Under the pieces are notes generated by a model. The model saw only the letters and a program-made list of their open reading frames with translations. It did no database searches and was not told the origin of the DNA. DNA of 64,000 bases from CAVVDY01 sp963819645 (GTDB lineage: Bacteria; Acidobacteriota; Terriglobia; Terriglobales; Acidobacteriaceae): assembly GCA_963819645.1 (NCBI GenBank), contig CAWFWZ010000002.1, forward strand, positions 194,864 to 258,863, read 5' to 3'. Of the stretch, positions 24,429-34,381 are shown piece by piece; the stretch's first letter is position 1; each line of letters starts with the position of its first letter. The position numbers and the translations under genes are program-made.

Positions 24429-27400
24429 ATGATCCTTCCATTCGTTCGCGAACTCTTCGCGGACGTGGAAACTTCTCCCATTCTGGCGCGCGCAACAGCC
24501 CATACCAAAGGCAGCGCGGGGCGTCTTCGTGTCTCTGGACTCACCCCAACGGCAAAAGCCCTCTTCTCCGTCTTGCTGCAACGGGCCATAGCTAGGCCGC
24601 TGGTGCTGGTGGTTTGCGATAATCGCGCCATTGATGAGTTGCTGCCGGTGCTTCGTTCACTTGCCGACCTTACCGGTACGCTCGCTCCTGAGTCCATCAT
24701 CAGTCTGCCGGCTTACGACGCCCTGCCTTTTGAGAGCCAGTCACCGCACCCGGAGATCCAGGAACAACGCGCGGCATCGCTGTGGAAGATTGCGACCGGC
24801 GCGGCCTCGATCGTGGTAACGACGGGGAGCGCTGCGGCCATGCGCCTGCGCGACGGCGGCTTCTACGCCGGTCTGGCGAAGGTGATGCGCCGGGGCGAGA
24901 TGGTTGAGGTCGAGAAGATCGTCGAGCATCTACGGATGGTGGGCTACAGCCAGGTGGACGTGGTTGAGATGCCGGGTGAGTTCGCGCATCGCGGTGGCCT
25001 GCTCGACGTCTATCCGCCGGAGTCGGACCGCCCGATTCGCATTGAGTTCTTTGGTGACGAAGTCGAATCGATTCGCAAGTTCGATCCGGCAACACAGCGC
25101 TCGGCTGCCAGCACCGACGATGTCGTGCTGCTTCCGCTGACCGAAACGCCGCTGGAGGAAGAGACGCTTGCAGCGATCAACGCGCGACTGTCAGGCGAGC
25201 GCTTGTCCGGAAGCGATGAGCTCATCGAGCAAACGGTTCGTGCCAGCGGGGTAGCGGTTTTTCCTGGCTGGGAGCTGTACGCGCCCGTCGCCGGAGCGAA
25301 GGAAACTCTGTTCGACCTGCTGCCCAATGCGCAGGTCCTCATCGACGAACCCGAACAACTCTCCGACGCGCTGGAAGCCTGGTGGACAAAGGTCGAAGAG
25401 GCCCACGACCGAAGCCTGGTCGGCAATCTGGTACGCCCCGAAGAACTCTACCTTTCGCCTGAGCAGTGGAGCGAGCGCCTGCAGGCTCTGCCGGTCCTCA
25501 CCCTCGAGCAGCTTGGCATCGAGTCGAGCGACGGGGTTGAGCACCTGCTATTCCAGTCGCAGCCGACCACGCGATTCCATGGATCGATCGCGGCGGTGGC
25601 GGAAGAAGTTGGCCAGCTCGCGAAGGATGGCAAGCATGTGATCTTCGCCGTCTCGAGCCTGGGCGAAGTGGAACGGCTGGCTGATGTTTTCAACGAGTAC
25701 AACCTGTCGTTCCGCATTGGCAGCCGCACGCCCAAGCCAGGACAAGTGTATGTGGATGAGTCGAGCTACTTCTCGGAAGAGATTGCGACCACGACCATCG
25801 TCAAAGCCTATGTGCCGGAAGGCGTGGTGCTGCCCGAGTCGAACCTGGTATTGTTCGGCTCACGCGATCTCTTCGATGAGGCTGATGTTTCGGCTGGGCG
25901 TCCGCAGCAGCGCAAATCAAAGGTCTCGGCGTTTCTTTCAGACTTTCGCGACCTTGCAATTGGCGATTACGTCGTTCACGTCGAGCACGGCATCGGGCAG
26001 TATCAGGGATTGAAAGAAGTTCCGCAGGAAGATGGTGCCGCCGCCGAGTTCATGGTGCTCGAATATGCCGAAGGCGCGCGGCTGTATGTTCCACTAACGC
26101 GCCTAGACCTGGTTCAGAAGTATCGCTCGTCCGAGGGCGTGAAGCCGGTTCTCAACCGGCTAGGCACGCAGCAGTGGCAGAAGACAAAGGCGCGCGTGAA
26201 GAAGGCCATGAAAGACATGGCCGATGAACTGCTCAAGCTCTATGCCGTGCGCAAAAGCGCCGAGGGCCACGCCTTTGCATCCGACACTGAATGGCAGCGT
26301 GAGTTCGAAGACTCGTTCGAGTTCACTGAGACCGAAGATCAGATCGACGCCATCGCCGATGTGAAGCGTGACATGGAAGCCTCCACGCCGATGGATCGCC
26401 TGCTGTGTGGTGACGTCGGCTACGGCAAGACCGAAGTCGCTATGCGCGCGGCGTTTAAGGCGATCAGCGACAGTCGCCAGGTTGCAGTGCTCGCGCCGAC
26501 GACGGTGCTCGCCTTCCAGCACTACAACACCTTCCGCAGCCGCTTTGCCGCCTTTCCCATCAAAATCGACATGCTCAGCCGCTTCCGCTCACCCAAACAG
26601 CAGAAAGAAACGGTCGCGAAAATTGAAGCGGGACAACTCGACTTAGTCATTGGCACGCATCGCGTGCTGTCGAAAGACATCAAGTTCGCCGACCTCGGGC
26701 TGGTGATCGTCGACGAAGAGCAGCGCTTCGGGGTTCGCCACAAGGAACGGCTCAAGCAACTACGCAAAGAAGTCGACGTGCTCACCATGTCGGCGACGCC
26801 CATTCCGCGCACGCTGCACATGTCGCTGCTGGGCTTGCGCGACATGAGCGTGATCGAGACGCCGCCCAAAGACCGCATGGCGATCCAGACCATCGTCGCG
26901 GCATGGGACGAGAAGCTCATTCGTTCCGCCATCGAAAAAGAGCTGGAGCGCGGCGGGCAAATCTACTTCGTACACAATCGAGTGGAGAGTATTTACGACA
27001 TCGCCGACAAGATTCGCGAGATGGCGCCGAAGGCGAAAGTGCTTGTCGGCCACGGCCAGATGCCGGAGAGCGAGCTGGAGAAGACCATGATGGCGTTCGT
27101 GCGCCACGAGGCTGACATCCTGCTGGCCACAACCATCATCGAGAACGGCCTCGACATTCCGCTGTGCAACACCATCATCATCAATCGCGCTGACCGCCAC
27201 GGCCTATCGGAGCTGTATCAACTGCGCGGACGCGTTGGCCGCTCCGATCGTCGAGCTTATGCCTACCTGCTGATTCCTCCCGATCGCGACTTGACGGAGC
27301 TGGCGCGGCGACGCCTCGCAGCGTTGAAAGAGTTCAGCGACCTGGGCGCAGGCTTCAAGATCGCGGCACTCGACCTGGAGCTGCGCGGTGCCGGCAACCT

Positions 27401-27959
27401 TCTCGGCGGCGAGCAGAGCGGCCACATTGAAGCCGTCGGATTCGAGCTCTACACCACGATGCTGGAGCGCACCGTGCGCGAGCTGAAGGGAGAGCTCAAA
27501 GAAGAAGTGCCCGAGACGCAACTCAATCTCGGGCTCAACATCCGCATTCCGGCCGACTACATCCGCGAGGAAAACCAGCGCCTGCGCATGTACAAGCGCG
27601 TTGCCGGAGTCGAGTCGGAGGCGCAACTGGAAGATGTTGCCGGGGAGTTGGGCGATCGCTATGGCACGCCTCCGCCGCCAGTGCGCAATCTGTTGGAGTA
27701 TGCCGGGCTGCGCCTGTTGTCGCAGCGCATCGGCGTGGCACAAATCGAGCGCCGCAAAGACGCAGTCAGCATCCGCTTCACCGAAAAGGCCACCATCGAA
27801 CCTGACCGGCTCATGCGTTTCGTCGCCTCTGAAACAGGAGCGCAGTTCACGCCCGCCGGCATCCTGAAGTTCTCACTGAAAGAGAAACAGCCCGAACAGG
27901 TACTGACGCGACTAAACTCCCTGCTGCAAGAGCTGGCCGGACAGGAGCAGACGGTCTAG
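24429..27959 (+). CDS. mfd: Mfd, transcription-repair coupling factor
   Basis: A full-length 1176-residue protein. The N-terminal UvrB-homology region is followed by the RNA-polymerase-interacting domain (DYVVHVEHGIGQYQGL near residue 515). The superfamily 2 motor has Walker A GDVGYGKTE, the DEEQRFG box, TMSATPIPRTL and the TATTIIENGLDIP/QLRGRVGRSDR motifs. The C-terminal TRCF domain is present. Mfd removes RNA polymerase stalled at DNA damage and recruits UvrA. Despite its length the frame is intact. Its stop overlaps the end of the convergent aldo/keto reductase gene by 4 bases. Confidence 0.98.
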   Translation: MILPFVRELFADVETSPILARATAHTKGSAGRLRVSGLTPTAKALFSVLLQRAIARPLVLVVCDNRAIDELLPVLRSLADLTGTLAPESIISLPAYDALPFESQSPHPEIQEQRAASLWKIATGAASIVVTTGSAAAMRLRDGGFYAGLAKVMRRGEMVEVEKIVEHLRMVGYSQVDVVEMPGEFAHRGGLLDVYPPESDRPIRIEFFGDEVESIRKFDPATQRSAASTDDVVLLPLTETPLEEETLAAINARLSGERLSGSDELIEQTVRASGVAVFPGWELYAPVAGAKETLFDLLPNAQVLIDEPEQLSDALEAWWTKVEEAHDRSLVGNLVRPEELYLSPEQWSERLQALPVLTLEQLGIESSDGVEHLLFQSQPTTRFHGSIAAVAEEVGQLAKDGKHVIFAVSSLGEVERLADVFNEYNLSFRIGSRTPKPGQVYVDESSYFSEEIATTTIVKAYVPEGVVLPESNLVLFGSRDLFDEADVSAGRPQQRKSKVSAFLSDFRDLAIGDYVVHVEHGIGQYQGLKEVPQEDGAAAEFMVLEYAEGARLYVPLTRLDLVQKYRSSEGVKPVLNRLGTQQWQKTKARVKKAMKDMADELLKLYAVRKSAEGHAFASDTEWQREFEDSFEFTETEDQIDAIADVKRDMEASTPMDRLLCGDVGYGKTEVAMRAAFKAISDSRQVAVLAPTTVLAFQHYNTFRSRFAAFPIKIDMLSRFRSPKQQKETVAKIEAGQLDLVIGTHRVLSKDIKFADLGLVIVDEEQRFGVRHKERLKQLRKEVDVLTMSATPIPRTLHMSLLGLRDMSVIETPPKDRMAIQTIVAAWDEKLIRSAIEKELERGGQIYFVHNRVESIYDIADKIREMAPKAKVLVGHGQMPESELEKTMMAFVRHEADILLATTIIENGLDIPLCNTIIINRADRHGLSELYQLRGRVGRSDRRAYAYLLIPPDRDLTELARRRLAALKEFSDLGAGFKIAALDLELRGAGNLLGGEQSGHIEAVGFELYTTMLERTVRELKGELKEEVPETQLNLGLNIRIPADYIREENQRLRMYKRVAGVESEAQLEDVAGELGDRYGTPPPPVRNLLEYAGLRLLSQRIGVAQIERRKDAVSIRFTEKATIEPDRLMRFVASETGAQFTPAGILKFSLKEKQPEQVLTRLNSLLQELAGQEQTV

Positions 27960-28942
27960 CGCCCGACCAGCTTCTGCAGCTCTTCGGGGTAGCGCGCACC
28001 CTGAACTGGAATCTCCGACACAGCGCTGTCAATCTCCCGCAGATCGTCAGGCGTAAGTTCGATGCCCACCGCGCCTAGGTTCTCTTCCAGTCGATGAACT
28101 TTGGTCGTCCCCGGGATCGGCACCATCCACGGCTTCTGCGCCAACACCCAGGCCAGAGCAATCTGCGCCGGTGTCGCATGCTTCTTGTGAGCGATGGCGC
28201 CGATGTGGTCTACCACCGCCTGGTTCGCCTTTCGATTCTCCGCACTGAAGCGCGGAACGATGTTCCTGAAATCGTTGGGGGCGAACTCGGTTTCGTGGGT
28301 GATCTTGCCGGTCAAGAAACCTTTGCCCAGCGGGCTGAAGGGAACGAACCCGATCCCGAGTTCCTCCAGCGTGGGCAGGATTTCCTGCTCAGGCTCTCGC
28401 CACCACAGCGAGTATTCGCTCTGTAACGCGGTGACGGGCTGGACCGCGTGCGCTCGTCGAATCGTCTTCGCGCCGGCTTCCGACAATCCGAAGTGCTTCA
28501 CCTTGCCTTCCTGGATCAGGTCTTTCACGGCTCCAGCGACATCTTCAATGGGAACTTTGTCGTCTACACGGTGCTGGTAGAACAAATCGATGACATCAGT
28601 CTTCAGGCGCTTCAGCGACGCTTCCGCGACTTCCTTGATGTGTTCCGGACGGCTGTTGAGGCCGGCCTGTTTGCCGTTCTCGATACGAAATCCAAACTTC
28701 GTCGCAATTACGACGTCGTCGCGAAACGGCGCCAACGCCTCACCGACGAGCTCTTCATTCACGTAGGGCCCATAAATTTCAGCGGTGTCGAAGAACGTAA
28801 CCCCGCGTTCCACCGCCGCTCGGATCACCGTGACTCCCGTCTGCTTGTCGACCGGCGTGCCCAGCCCGAAGCTCATCCCCATGCAGCCCAGACCGATAGC
28901 CGAAACCTCCAAATTGCTGTTTCCAAGTTTGCGTTTTTGCAT
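27956..28942 (-). CDS. aldo/keto reductase
   Basis: A 328-residue TIM-barrel NADPH-dependent oxidoreductase. The N-terminus is LGNSNLEVSAIGLGCMGM. Catalytic residues are visible: Asp and Tyr in FFDTAEIYG, Lys in ATKFGF, His in FYQHRVD. The C-terminal cofactor segment is PIPGTTKVHRLEENLGA. The closest described relatives are YakC/AKR13-type enzymes acting on aldehydes and quinones. The substrate cannot be told. Convergent with mfd. Confidence 0.93.
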   Translation of the reverse strand: MQKRKLGNSNLEVSAIGLGCMGMSFGLGTPVDKQTGVTVIRAAVERGVTFFDTAEIYGPYVNEELVGEALAPFRDDVVIATKFGFRIENGKQAGLNSRPEHIKEVAEASLKRLKTDVIDLFYQHRVDDKVPIEDVAGAVKDLIQEGKVKHFGLSEAGAKTIRRAHAVQPVTALQSEYSLWWREPEQEILPTLEELGIGFVPFSPLGKGFLTGKITHETEFAPNDFRNIVPRFSAENRKANQAVVDHIGAIAHKKHATPAQIALAWVLAQKPWMVPIPGTTKVHRLEENLGAVGIELTPDDLREIDSAVSEIPVQGARYPEELQKLVGR

Positions 28943-29080
28943 TGCTTGATCTTCTGCTCCAATCTATGAATCCATCTACAACCGCGAATGTCGTTTGGAT
29001 GCGTTCGACCATCCGCATGACTTCTTTTCAACTGATTTGCACTTTCCCCTGCCCTCTGATATCTCTGGCGTGCGTCCCTC

Positions 29081-29617
29081 ATGAGCCGCCGCTTCGAGTC
29101 CGAGCAGTGGGTGCCCGCGCCCGTGGAGCGCGTGTTCGCGTTTTTCGCCGACCCGCATAATCTGCCGCGCATCATGCCGCCCGCGCTGGGAACGAAGCTG
29201 GTAAAGCTCAGCCTGGTTCCTCCGCGCTTCCCTGCCGGACAGGTTCCTCCGGGGACACTGCGCATGGCGGGATCGGGCACCGAGATGATGGTCGCATTTC
29301 GCGTGCTGCCCTACCTTCCCGTCCATGAGCGCTGGGTGGTGAACATCAGCGAATTTTCGTTCAATGAGTATTTTCAGGATGTGCAGAAGCAAGGGCCGTT
29401 TCGCCACTGGCAGCACACTCATAGCTTCGAGCCGATGCAACAAGGGCAAATTTGGGGAACCCTGATTCGTGATGAAGTCGAGTACGAAGTCGGCTTCGGC
29501 GTGGTTGGCCGAACTTTGGAGATGCTGATTTTCCAAGGAGTCTTCCGCTCCACTTTCAATTACCGAAAGCGCGCGCTGGGAAAGATATTTCCCGCGCCCA
29601 TGGCTGTTCCAGCCTGA
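29081..29617 (+). CDS. SRPBCC (START-like) ligand-binding protein
   Basis: The 178-residue product starts with the SRPBCC pattern FESEQWVPAPVERVFAFFADPHNLPRIMPP, followed by alternating beta strands and a long C-terminal helix (VFRSTFNYRKRALGKIF). Related proteins near cell-division-inhibitor or cyclase genes bind hydrophobic ligands. No membrane segment or catalytic motif is visible. It is divergent to the aldo/keto reductase. Confidence 0.8.
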   Translation: MSRRFESEQWVPAPVERVFAFFADPHNLPRIMPPALGTKLVKLSLVPPRFPAGQVPPGTLRMAGSGTEMMVAFRVLPYLPVHERWVVNISEFSFNEYFQDVQKQGPFRHWQHTHSFEPMQQGQIWGTLIRDEVEYEVGFGVVGRTLEMLIFQGVFRSTFNYRKRALGKIFPAPMAVPA

Positions 29618-29639
29618 GCTAGTCCGGCGCGTCGCAGGT

Positions 29640-29680
29640 GAAAATTCGCTCGTCGCTATTCGCCATTCGCTGTTCGCCAG
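29640..29680. repeat. period-7 tract
   Basis: Units CGCTCGT/CGCTATT/CGCCATT/CGCTGTT/CGCCAGA run in step 7 between the SRPBCC and M20 genes. Confidence 0.5.
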
Positions 29681-29779
29681 AATTGGAACGCTAATGCTCT
29701 GGCATTGAGAAGTTTCCCGCGAAAGACGAAAAGCGAAGAGCCGGACGCTGCGCAGGGTGCAGCTTGCTATCCTGACCAA

Positions 29780-30781
29780 ATGGACCTGTTCGCCCTGACT
29801 CGCAAGCTGATCGATATTGAGTCGATCACCGGCAACGAAACCGCTGTCGGCGAAACTCTCGCCGCTGAACTGCAGCGACTCGGCTATAACGTCGAGCGCA
29901 TGACAGTGGAAGGCAATCGCTTCAACGTTTGGGCAACGTGGCCAGCCGAGCCCAATCCGCTGGTCGTGTTTTCGACACACATGGACGTGGTGCCGCCGTT
30001 CATTCCATCATCGGAAACCGATGACCGCATATACGGCCGCGGCTCGTGCGATGCCAAAGGAATCATCGCCGCTCAGATCGGCGCGTCTGACAAGCTAAAC
30101 ACCGAAGGTATTCATGTTGGACTGCTGTTCCTGGTCGGAGAAGAGCGCGACAGTCAAGGCGCACAGGTAGCAAATCAGCAGCCGCGTGGCGCGAAGTTCC
30201 TGATCAACGGCGAGCCGACGGAGAACAAGCTAGCGCTGGCTTCCAAGGGGACGCTCCGCGTCGAAGTTGTTGCCAAGGGAAAAATGGCGCACTCGGCTTA
30301 TCCCGAGCTGGGCGAGTCGGCGATCGAAAAGCTACTCGATGCTCTGGAACGCGTCCGCAAAATCGAGTTGCCGGTCAACGCGAATGCCGGTCCGTGCACC
30401 ATGAATATTGGCCTGATCGAGGGCGGCCGCGCACCCAACGTAATTCCCGACCGCGCCGTCGCGCATCTGCTGTATCGCCTGGTCGGTCCGGCCGACGACT
30501 TACGGCGAGAAATCACTGAAGCCGTTTCAGGCAAGGCCGAGGCGCATTTCCCGCTCGAAATTCCTTATATGGAGATGGCGACGGTTCCCGGCATCGAGAC
30601 CATGATCGCCGCTTTCACCACCGATGTTCCGGCGCTGACAAACTGGGGCAAGCCCGTACTCATTGGCCCGGGCTCGATTCATGTCGCCCACACCGAAGGC
30701 GAGTACATCGAGAAGAAGCAGTTGCTGGAGGCGGTGGAGTTGTATGCGAAGATCGCGCGCGGGCTGCTGGCGAAAGCGTAG
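29780..30781 (+). CDS. M20 family metallopeptidase/deacylase (ArgE/DapE-type)
   Basis: The start is put at ATG 29780 (MDLFALTRKLIDIESITGNE), the usual N-terminus of the family; an upstream in-frame start adds 25 unconserved residues. The product has about 333 residues. Metal ligands are in FSTHMDVVPP and YGRGSCDAKG, with the catalytic Glu in VGEERDS; a dimerisation domain sits in the middle. M20 enzymes remove acyl groups or peptides from amino acids; the substrate cannot be deduced here. No clear ribosome site is seen. Confidence 0.87.
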   Translation: MDLFALTRKLIDIESITGNETAVGETLAAELQRLGYNVERMTVEGNRFNVWATWPAEPNPLVVFSTHMDVVPPFIPSSETDDRIYGRGSCDAKGIIAAQIGASDKLNTEGIHVGLLFLVGEERDSQGAQVANQQPRGAKFLINGEPTENKLALASKGTLRVEVVAKGKMAHSAYPELGESAIEKLLDALERVRKIELPVNANAGPCTMNIGLIEGGRAPNVIPDRAVAHLLYRLVGPADDLRREITEAVSGKAEAHFPLEIPYMEMATVPGIETMIAAFTTDVPALTNWGKPVLIGPGSIHVAHTEGEYIEKKQLLEAVELYAKIARGLLAKA

Positions 30782-30803
30782 AGCCTTGTCCGGAAAATAG
30801 GCA

Positions 30804-30910
30804 TGTCATCCTGAGCGAGGAGTCCGCCGCGGCGGACGACGAGTCGAAGGACCTGCAGTTCGTGGCCGGCTGCGAAACTGCAGATCCCTTGACTTCGCTC
30901 GGGATGACAC
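30804..30910. repeat. GTCATCCTGAGCGA-type dispersed repeat, inverted pair
   Basis: TGTCATCCTGAGCGAGGAGT (from 30804) to AAGGACCTGCAGTT is followed by an inverted partner (AACTGCAGATCCCTTGAC...CGGGATGACA) ending near 30909. Relatives occur near 6530, 8280, 40032, 40135 and 56421. Confidence 0.6.
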
Positions 30911-31004
30911 TGGCATTGAATCTTTCAGCTACCTTGTCGAAACCCCTTGTTCACCCTCCCGCTTTCTGCCACCATACATCTCGCCCATTTCGTCGGAGGT
31001 ACCT

Positions 31005-33107
31005 ATGAGTGCGCCCACAGTCCAGTCCACCAGCCAGCCCGCAACCACACCCTTCACCATGCAGCGGGGATCGCCCATTCCCTGGGGCGCGACGCCGTTC
31101 CGCCGCGGAGTCAACTTCGCCATCTTCTCCAAGTACGCCACCTCATGCACGCTGGTGCTCATCGATCCTGCAACGCACAATACGCTGGCTGAACTTGCGT
31201 TCGATCCTCAGCACAATCGCACCGGCCAGATGTGGCACGCATTTGTGGAGAACGCCGATCCCGGTATGCACTATGCCTATCGCTTCGACATGCAGCCCAA
31301 CCCTGACCCAACGGTGTACCGGTTCAATCCGGCCATTCTTCTGATCGATCCATGCGCGCGCGTCATTTCCGGTGGAGGCGTTTGGGGAGCACACAGCGAG
31401 GCCAACGCTCCGCAGCGCGTAGGAGTGATCAAGGAGTTGGGGCTGGCTGACTGGCAAAGCGATCAGCCACTCGATATCCCGCTGGTGGACAGCATCATTT
31501 ATGAGCTGCATGTCCGCGGATTCACCGTGCATGAAACCTCAATGGTGGCCGATCCCGGAACCTTTGCCGGGCTGGTCGAGAAGATTCCTTATCTGAAGCA
31601 ACTGGGCGTCACGGCGGTCGAGTTGCTTCCGGTGAATGAATTCGAAGAGGCTGACACTGATCGCGCGAATCCTTTCACTGGCCAGCAACTGCTGAACTTT
31701 TGGGGATATCAGCCGCGCGCCTTCTTTGCTCCCAACACCGCGTATTCGTCGAAGCGCGGCGATGGCGAGCAGGTGACCGAGTTCAAGCAGATGGTGCAGG
31801 CCTTCCACGAGGCGGGCATCGAAGTGTTTCTTGACATCGTCTTCAATCACACCGCCGAGGGCGACGAGCACGGCCCGACATTTTCGTTTCGCGGCATCGA
31901 CAACCCGACCTACTACATCCTCGATCAGAACGGCGCCTACGAAAACTTCACCGGCTGCGGAAACACAGTCAACGCCAATAATCCCGTGGTGCGCGACTTC
32001 ATCATCCAGTGTCTGCGCTATTGGGTGATCGCTACTCATGTCGACGGCTTTCGCTTCGATCTTGCTTCGGTGCTGGGGCGCGGTCAGGATGGCTCGGTGC
32101 TCGCCAATCCTCCGCTGCTGGAGAGCATGGCTTACGATCCGGTGCTCGCTAACACCAAGCTCATCGCCGAGGCCTGGGACGCCGGCGGACTCTACCAGGT
32201 GGGAACCTTTCCCGCGTGGGGCCGATGGGCGGAGTGGAACGGCAAGTTCCGCGACGACATCCGCAAGTTCGTGAAGGGCGATCCCGGCATGACATCCGCG
32301 CTGGCGACGCGCATGCTCGGCAGTCCCGATTTGTACGAGACCAGCGCGCGTGAGCCCTATCACAGCATCAACTTCATCACCTGCCACGATGGATTCACGC
32401 TCAACGACCTTGTCTCCTACAACGACAAGCACAACCTTGCCAACGGCGAAAACAATGCCGACGGCGGGAACGACAACAACAGTTGGAACTGCGGCTCGGA
32501 AGGCCCAACCGCGGACGGCGGCATCCAGGACCTGCGTGATCGGCAGCGCAGAAACTTCGCAACCATCCTGCTGATGGCACACGGAGTGCCGATGATCCTC
32601 GCGGGCGATGAGTTCGAGCGCACGCAACTGGGCAACAACAATGCGTATTGCCAGGACAACGAAATCAGTTGGGTGAACTGGCACATGGCCGACTCCAACG
32701 CCGATCTCGTGCGCTTCTTCCGATTGCTGATTGGCTTCCGCAAGCGTTGCTCCCTGCTGCGCCGCTCGACCTTCAACTTCAGCGGCTCCGACGGCTTTCA
32801 CGTCACCTGGCATGGGGTGCAACGAATGCAACCCGATTGGAGCAACGACTCTCGCAGCGTCGCCATGCAACTCACGCAATTCAATGCCGACGGCTCGCGT
32901 CAGGACCTTCACTTCATCGCCAACGCGCACTGGGAAGACCACCAGTTCGAGTTGCCGCAAATCGGCGAATACGAGTGGTTCCGAATGGTGGACACATCGT
33001 TGCCCTCGCCGCACGATATCGCGGACGACGGTCAGGAATTCCCTTTGCTGTCGCAGGATAGCTATGTCGTCAAAGCTCGCAGCGTAGCGGTATTCCTGGC
33101 GAAATAA
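31005..33107 (+). CDS. glgX: GlgX-type glycogen debranching enzyme (isoamylase)
   Basis: A 700-residue GH13 enzyme. An N-terminal CBM48-like domain (WGATPFRRGVNFAIFSKYA) precedes the alpha-amylase barrel with DIVFNHTAEGD (region I), VDGFRFDLASVLGR (region II, nucleophile Asp), LIAEAWDAGGLY (region III, acid Glu) and NFITCHDGFTLNDLVSYNDKHN (region IV, transition-state Asp). It hydrolyses alpha-1,6 branches of glycogen or limit dextrins. A GGAGGTACCT ribosome site precedes ATG 31005. No other glg genes are adjacent. Confidence 0.95.
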   Translation: MSAPTVQSTSQPATTPFTMQRGSPIPWGATPFRRGVNFAIFSKYATSCTLVLIDPATHNTLAELAFDPQHNRTGQMWHAFVENADPGMHYAYRFDMQPNPDPTVYRFNPAILLIDPCARVISGGGVWGAHSEANAPQRVGVIKELGLADWQSDQPLDIPLVDSIIYELHVRGFTVHETSMVADPGTFAGLVEKIPYLKQLGVTAVELLPVNEFEEADTDRANPFTGQQLLNFWGYQPRAFFAPNTAYSSKRGDGEQVTEFKQMVQAFHEAGIEVFLDIVFNHTAEGDEHGPTFSFRGIDNPTYYILDQNGAYENFTGCGNTVNANNPVVRDFIIQCLRYWVIATHVDGFRFDLASVLGRGQDGSVLANPPLLESMAYDPVLANTKLIAEAWDAGGLYQVGTFPAWGRWAEWNGKFRDDIRKFVKGDPGMTSALATRMLGSPDLYETSAREPYHSINFITCHDGFTLNDLVSYNDKHNLANGENNADGGNDNNSWNCGSEGPTADGGIQDLRDRQRRNFATILLMAHGVPMILAGDEFERTQLGNNNAYCQDNEISWVNWHMADSNADLVRFFRLLIGFRKRCSLLRRSTFNFSGSDGFHVTWHGVQRMQPDWSNDSRSVAMQLTQFNADGSRQDLHFIANAHWEDHQFELPQIGEYEWFRMVDTSLPSPHDIADDGQEFPLLSQDSYVVKARSVAVFLAK

Positions 33108-33256
33108 GGAGCGACGCGCTCGATTTGGCCCTTGTTTCCGTGTTGCTTATCTGGGAACCTTGCTCCGTAACCGCATAAAAAGCGGCCCTAAACGACCCTG
33201 CCTGTGGAAAACCCGCATAAAATAAGGCTGAAAATGCTTTGCGAGCGCCCGTCGTT

Positions 33257-33318
33257 GGTATAACATACCGTTCAATTGAGCGTCATTATTGGCTCAACCT
33301 TCAAGGAGGTAGTACCCA
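33257..33318 (+). promoter_or_regulatory. HU promoter region and strong ribosome binding site
   Basis: GGTATAACATACC (33257-33269) is a palindrome containing a TATAAC -10-like box. TTGAGC...GCTCAA (about 33276-33297) is a second inverted repeat. AAGGAGGTAG before ATG 33319 is a near-perfect Shine-Dalgarno, as expected for an abundant protein. The -35 box is unclear. Confidence 0.45.
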
Positions 33319-33612
33319 ATGGCAGCAGGTATGACAAAGACTCAGCTGGTGCGGCACATGGCCGAGCAGCATGAGATGAGCAACAAGCAAGTCGCCGCGT
33401 TCCTCGATGCGCTGGCGGAAGTCGCAATCAAAGAGACCAAGAAGAACGGCGTATTCGTGGTGCCGGGTCTTGGCCGCCTGGTGAAGTCTGCCCGCAAAGC
33501 CCGCATGGGCCGCAACCCGCAGACCGGTGAGGCAATCAAGATTCCTGCCAAGACCGTAGTGAAGTTCCGCGTGGCCAAGGCAGCCAAGGACTCGATCGCG
33601 CCGAAGAAGTAG
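33319..33612 (+). CDS. HU-family DNA-binding protein
   Basis: A 97-residue HU/IHF-fold protein: MTKTQLVRHMAEQHEMSNKQVAAFLDALAEVA is the helical base and VFVVPGLGRLVKSARKARMGRNPQTGEAIKIPAKTVV is the beta arm with the family RNPQTGE signature. The Lys-rich C-terminus is KAAKDSIAPKK. It binds and bends DNA as a dimer in the nucleoid. It is monocistronic with a strong ribosome site and its own terminator. The arm is slightly more basic than canonical HU. Confidence 0.95.
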   Translation: MAAGMTKTQLVRHMAEQHEMSNKQVAAFLDALAEVAIKETKKNGVFVVPGLGRLVKSARKARMGRNPQTGEAIKIPAKTVVKFRVAKAAKDSIAPKK

Positions 33613-33632
33613 CTAGTTTGCTTTCCAGCAGA

Positions 33633-33660
33633 GGCCGGCCAGTGCGCCGGCCTTTTGCTT
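33633..33660 (+). terminator. rho-independent terminator after the HU gene
   Basis: GGCCGGC (33633-33639) pairs with GCCGGCC (33646-33652) around a 6-base loop, followed by TTTTGCTTTG. Confidence 0.85.
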
Positions 33661-33717
33661 TGTGAGTTGCTCCCACCCGGTCAGCGAGACGGTCACCCGC
33701 ATGGTTTAAGTCTTGCG

Positions 33718-33749
33718 CAAATAAAAAGCCGGAGCTCTGAAGCTCCGGC
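33718..33749 (-). terminator. rho-independent terminator of the PEP-CTERM gene
   Basis: GCCGGAGCT (33728-33736) and AGCTCCGGC (33741-33749) form a 9-base stem with loop CTGA. Read on the minus strand it ends in TTTTTATTT. Confidence 0.85.
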
Positions 33750-33775
33750 CAGCAAAACTTAACGAGGGAACAGGA

Positions 33776-34381
33776 TTACAGCATCAGCTTGCGGCGCAGC
33801 ACGCCGGCCAAGCCCAGAACGCCCGTGCCCAGCAGAACCATGCTGCCCGGTTCCGGAACACTGGCTTCGCTCAGGCGCAGACCGATTTCAGCGCCACCAT
33901 TGCCGCTGAAGATCGGAACGCCATAGCCGCTGTAGTTGTCGTTGCCGGTGGTGATGGCGGTCAGGCCGTTGTTGCTGTAGTTGATCGGCGGGAAGATGTA
34001 GCCATAATCCGCGCTCGAGTCAGAAATCACGCCGAAGTTATAGGTCTGTCCAGCCTGAAGAGTGAAGTTGACGGGTGCAGCAACCCACGTCAGCTGCGAA
34101 ATGGGACCTACATTAAACGTGGTCAGGAACAACAGGTTAGTGTTGGTGCTGTCGTAGACGAAATACTTGAAGTTGCCACCATTCGGCGAGTCCAGGTAGA
34201 ACTCGACGTCGCTGAGAGTCTGCGTAGTCTGAACGCTGACGCCCTGGCCGGTTCCATCGCCGGCTCCGCGACTCGTCGTACCGTTGGTTGGGGAAAGGTC
34301 GAAAACAATGTTGTCGGCGAAAGCTGTGGTAGCTAAGCACAGAATCACCAGCGTGAACATTAACAGGGAAAGCTTGCGCAT
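33776..34381 (-). CDS. PEP-CTERM sorting-domain exported protein
   Basis: The 201-residue product has an N-terminal signal peptide (LLMFTLVILCLATTAFA), a beta-sandwich middle with Asn/Gly/Thr-rich strands, and a C-terminal VPEPGSMVLLGTGVLGLAGVLRRKLML: the PEP motif, a hydrophobic helix and a basic end. Proteins with this tag are processed by exosortase (EpsH-type) and are linked to exopolysaccharide. No exosortase is in the window. GGGAGGAG precedes the ATG closely. The passenger function is unknown. Confidence 0.9.
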   Translation of the reverse strand: MRKLSLLMFTLVILCLATTAFADNIVFDLSPTNGTTSRGAGDGTGQGVSVQTTQTLSDVEFYLDSPNGGNFKYFVYDSTNTNLLFLTTFNVGPISQLTWVAAPVNFTLQAGQTYNFGVISDSSADYGYIFPPINYSNNGLTAITTGNDNYSGYGVPIFSGNGGAEIGLRLSEASVPEPGSMVLLGTGVLGLAGVLRRKLML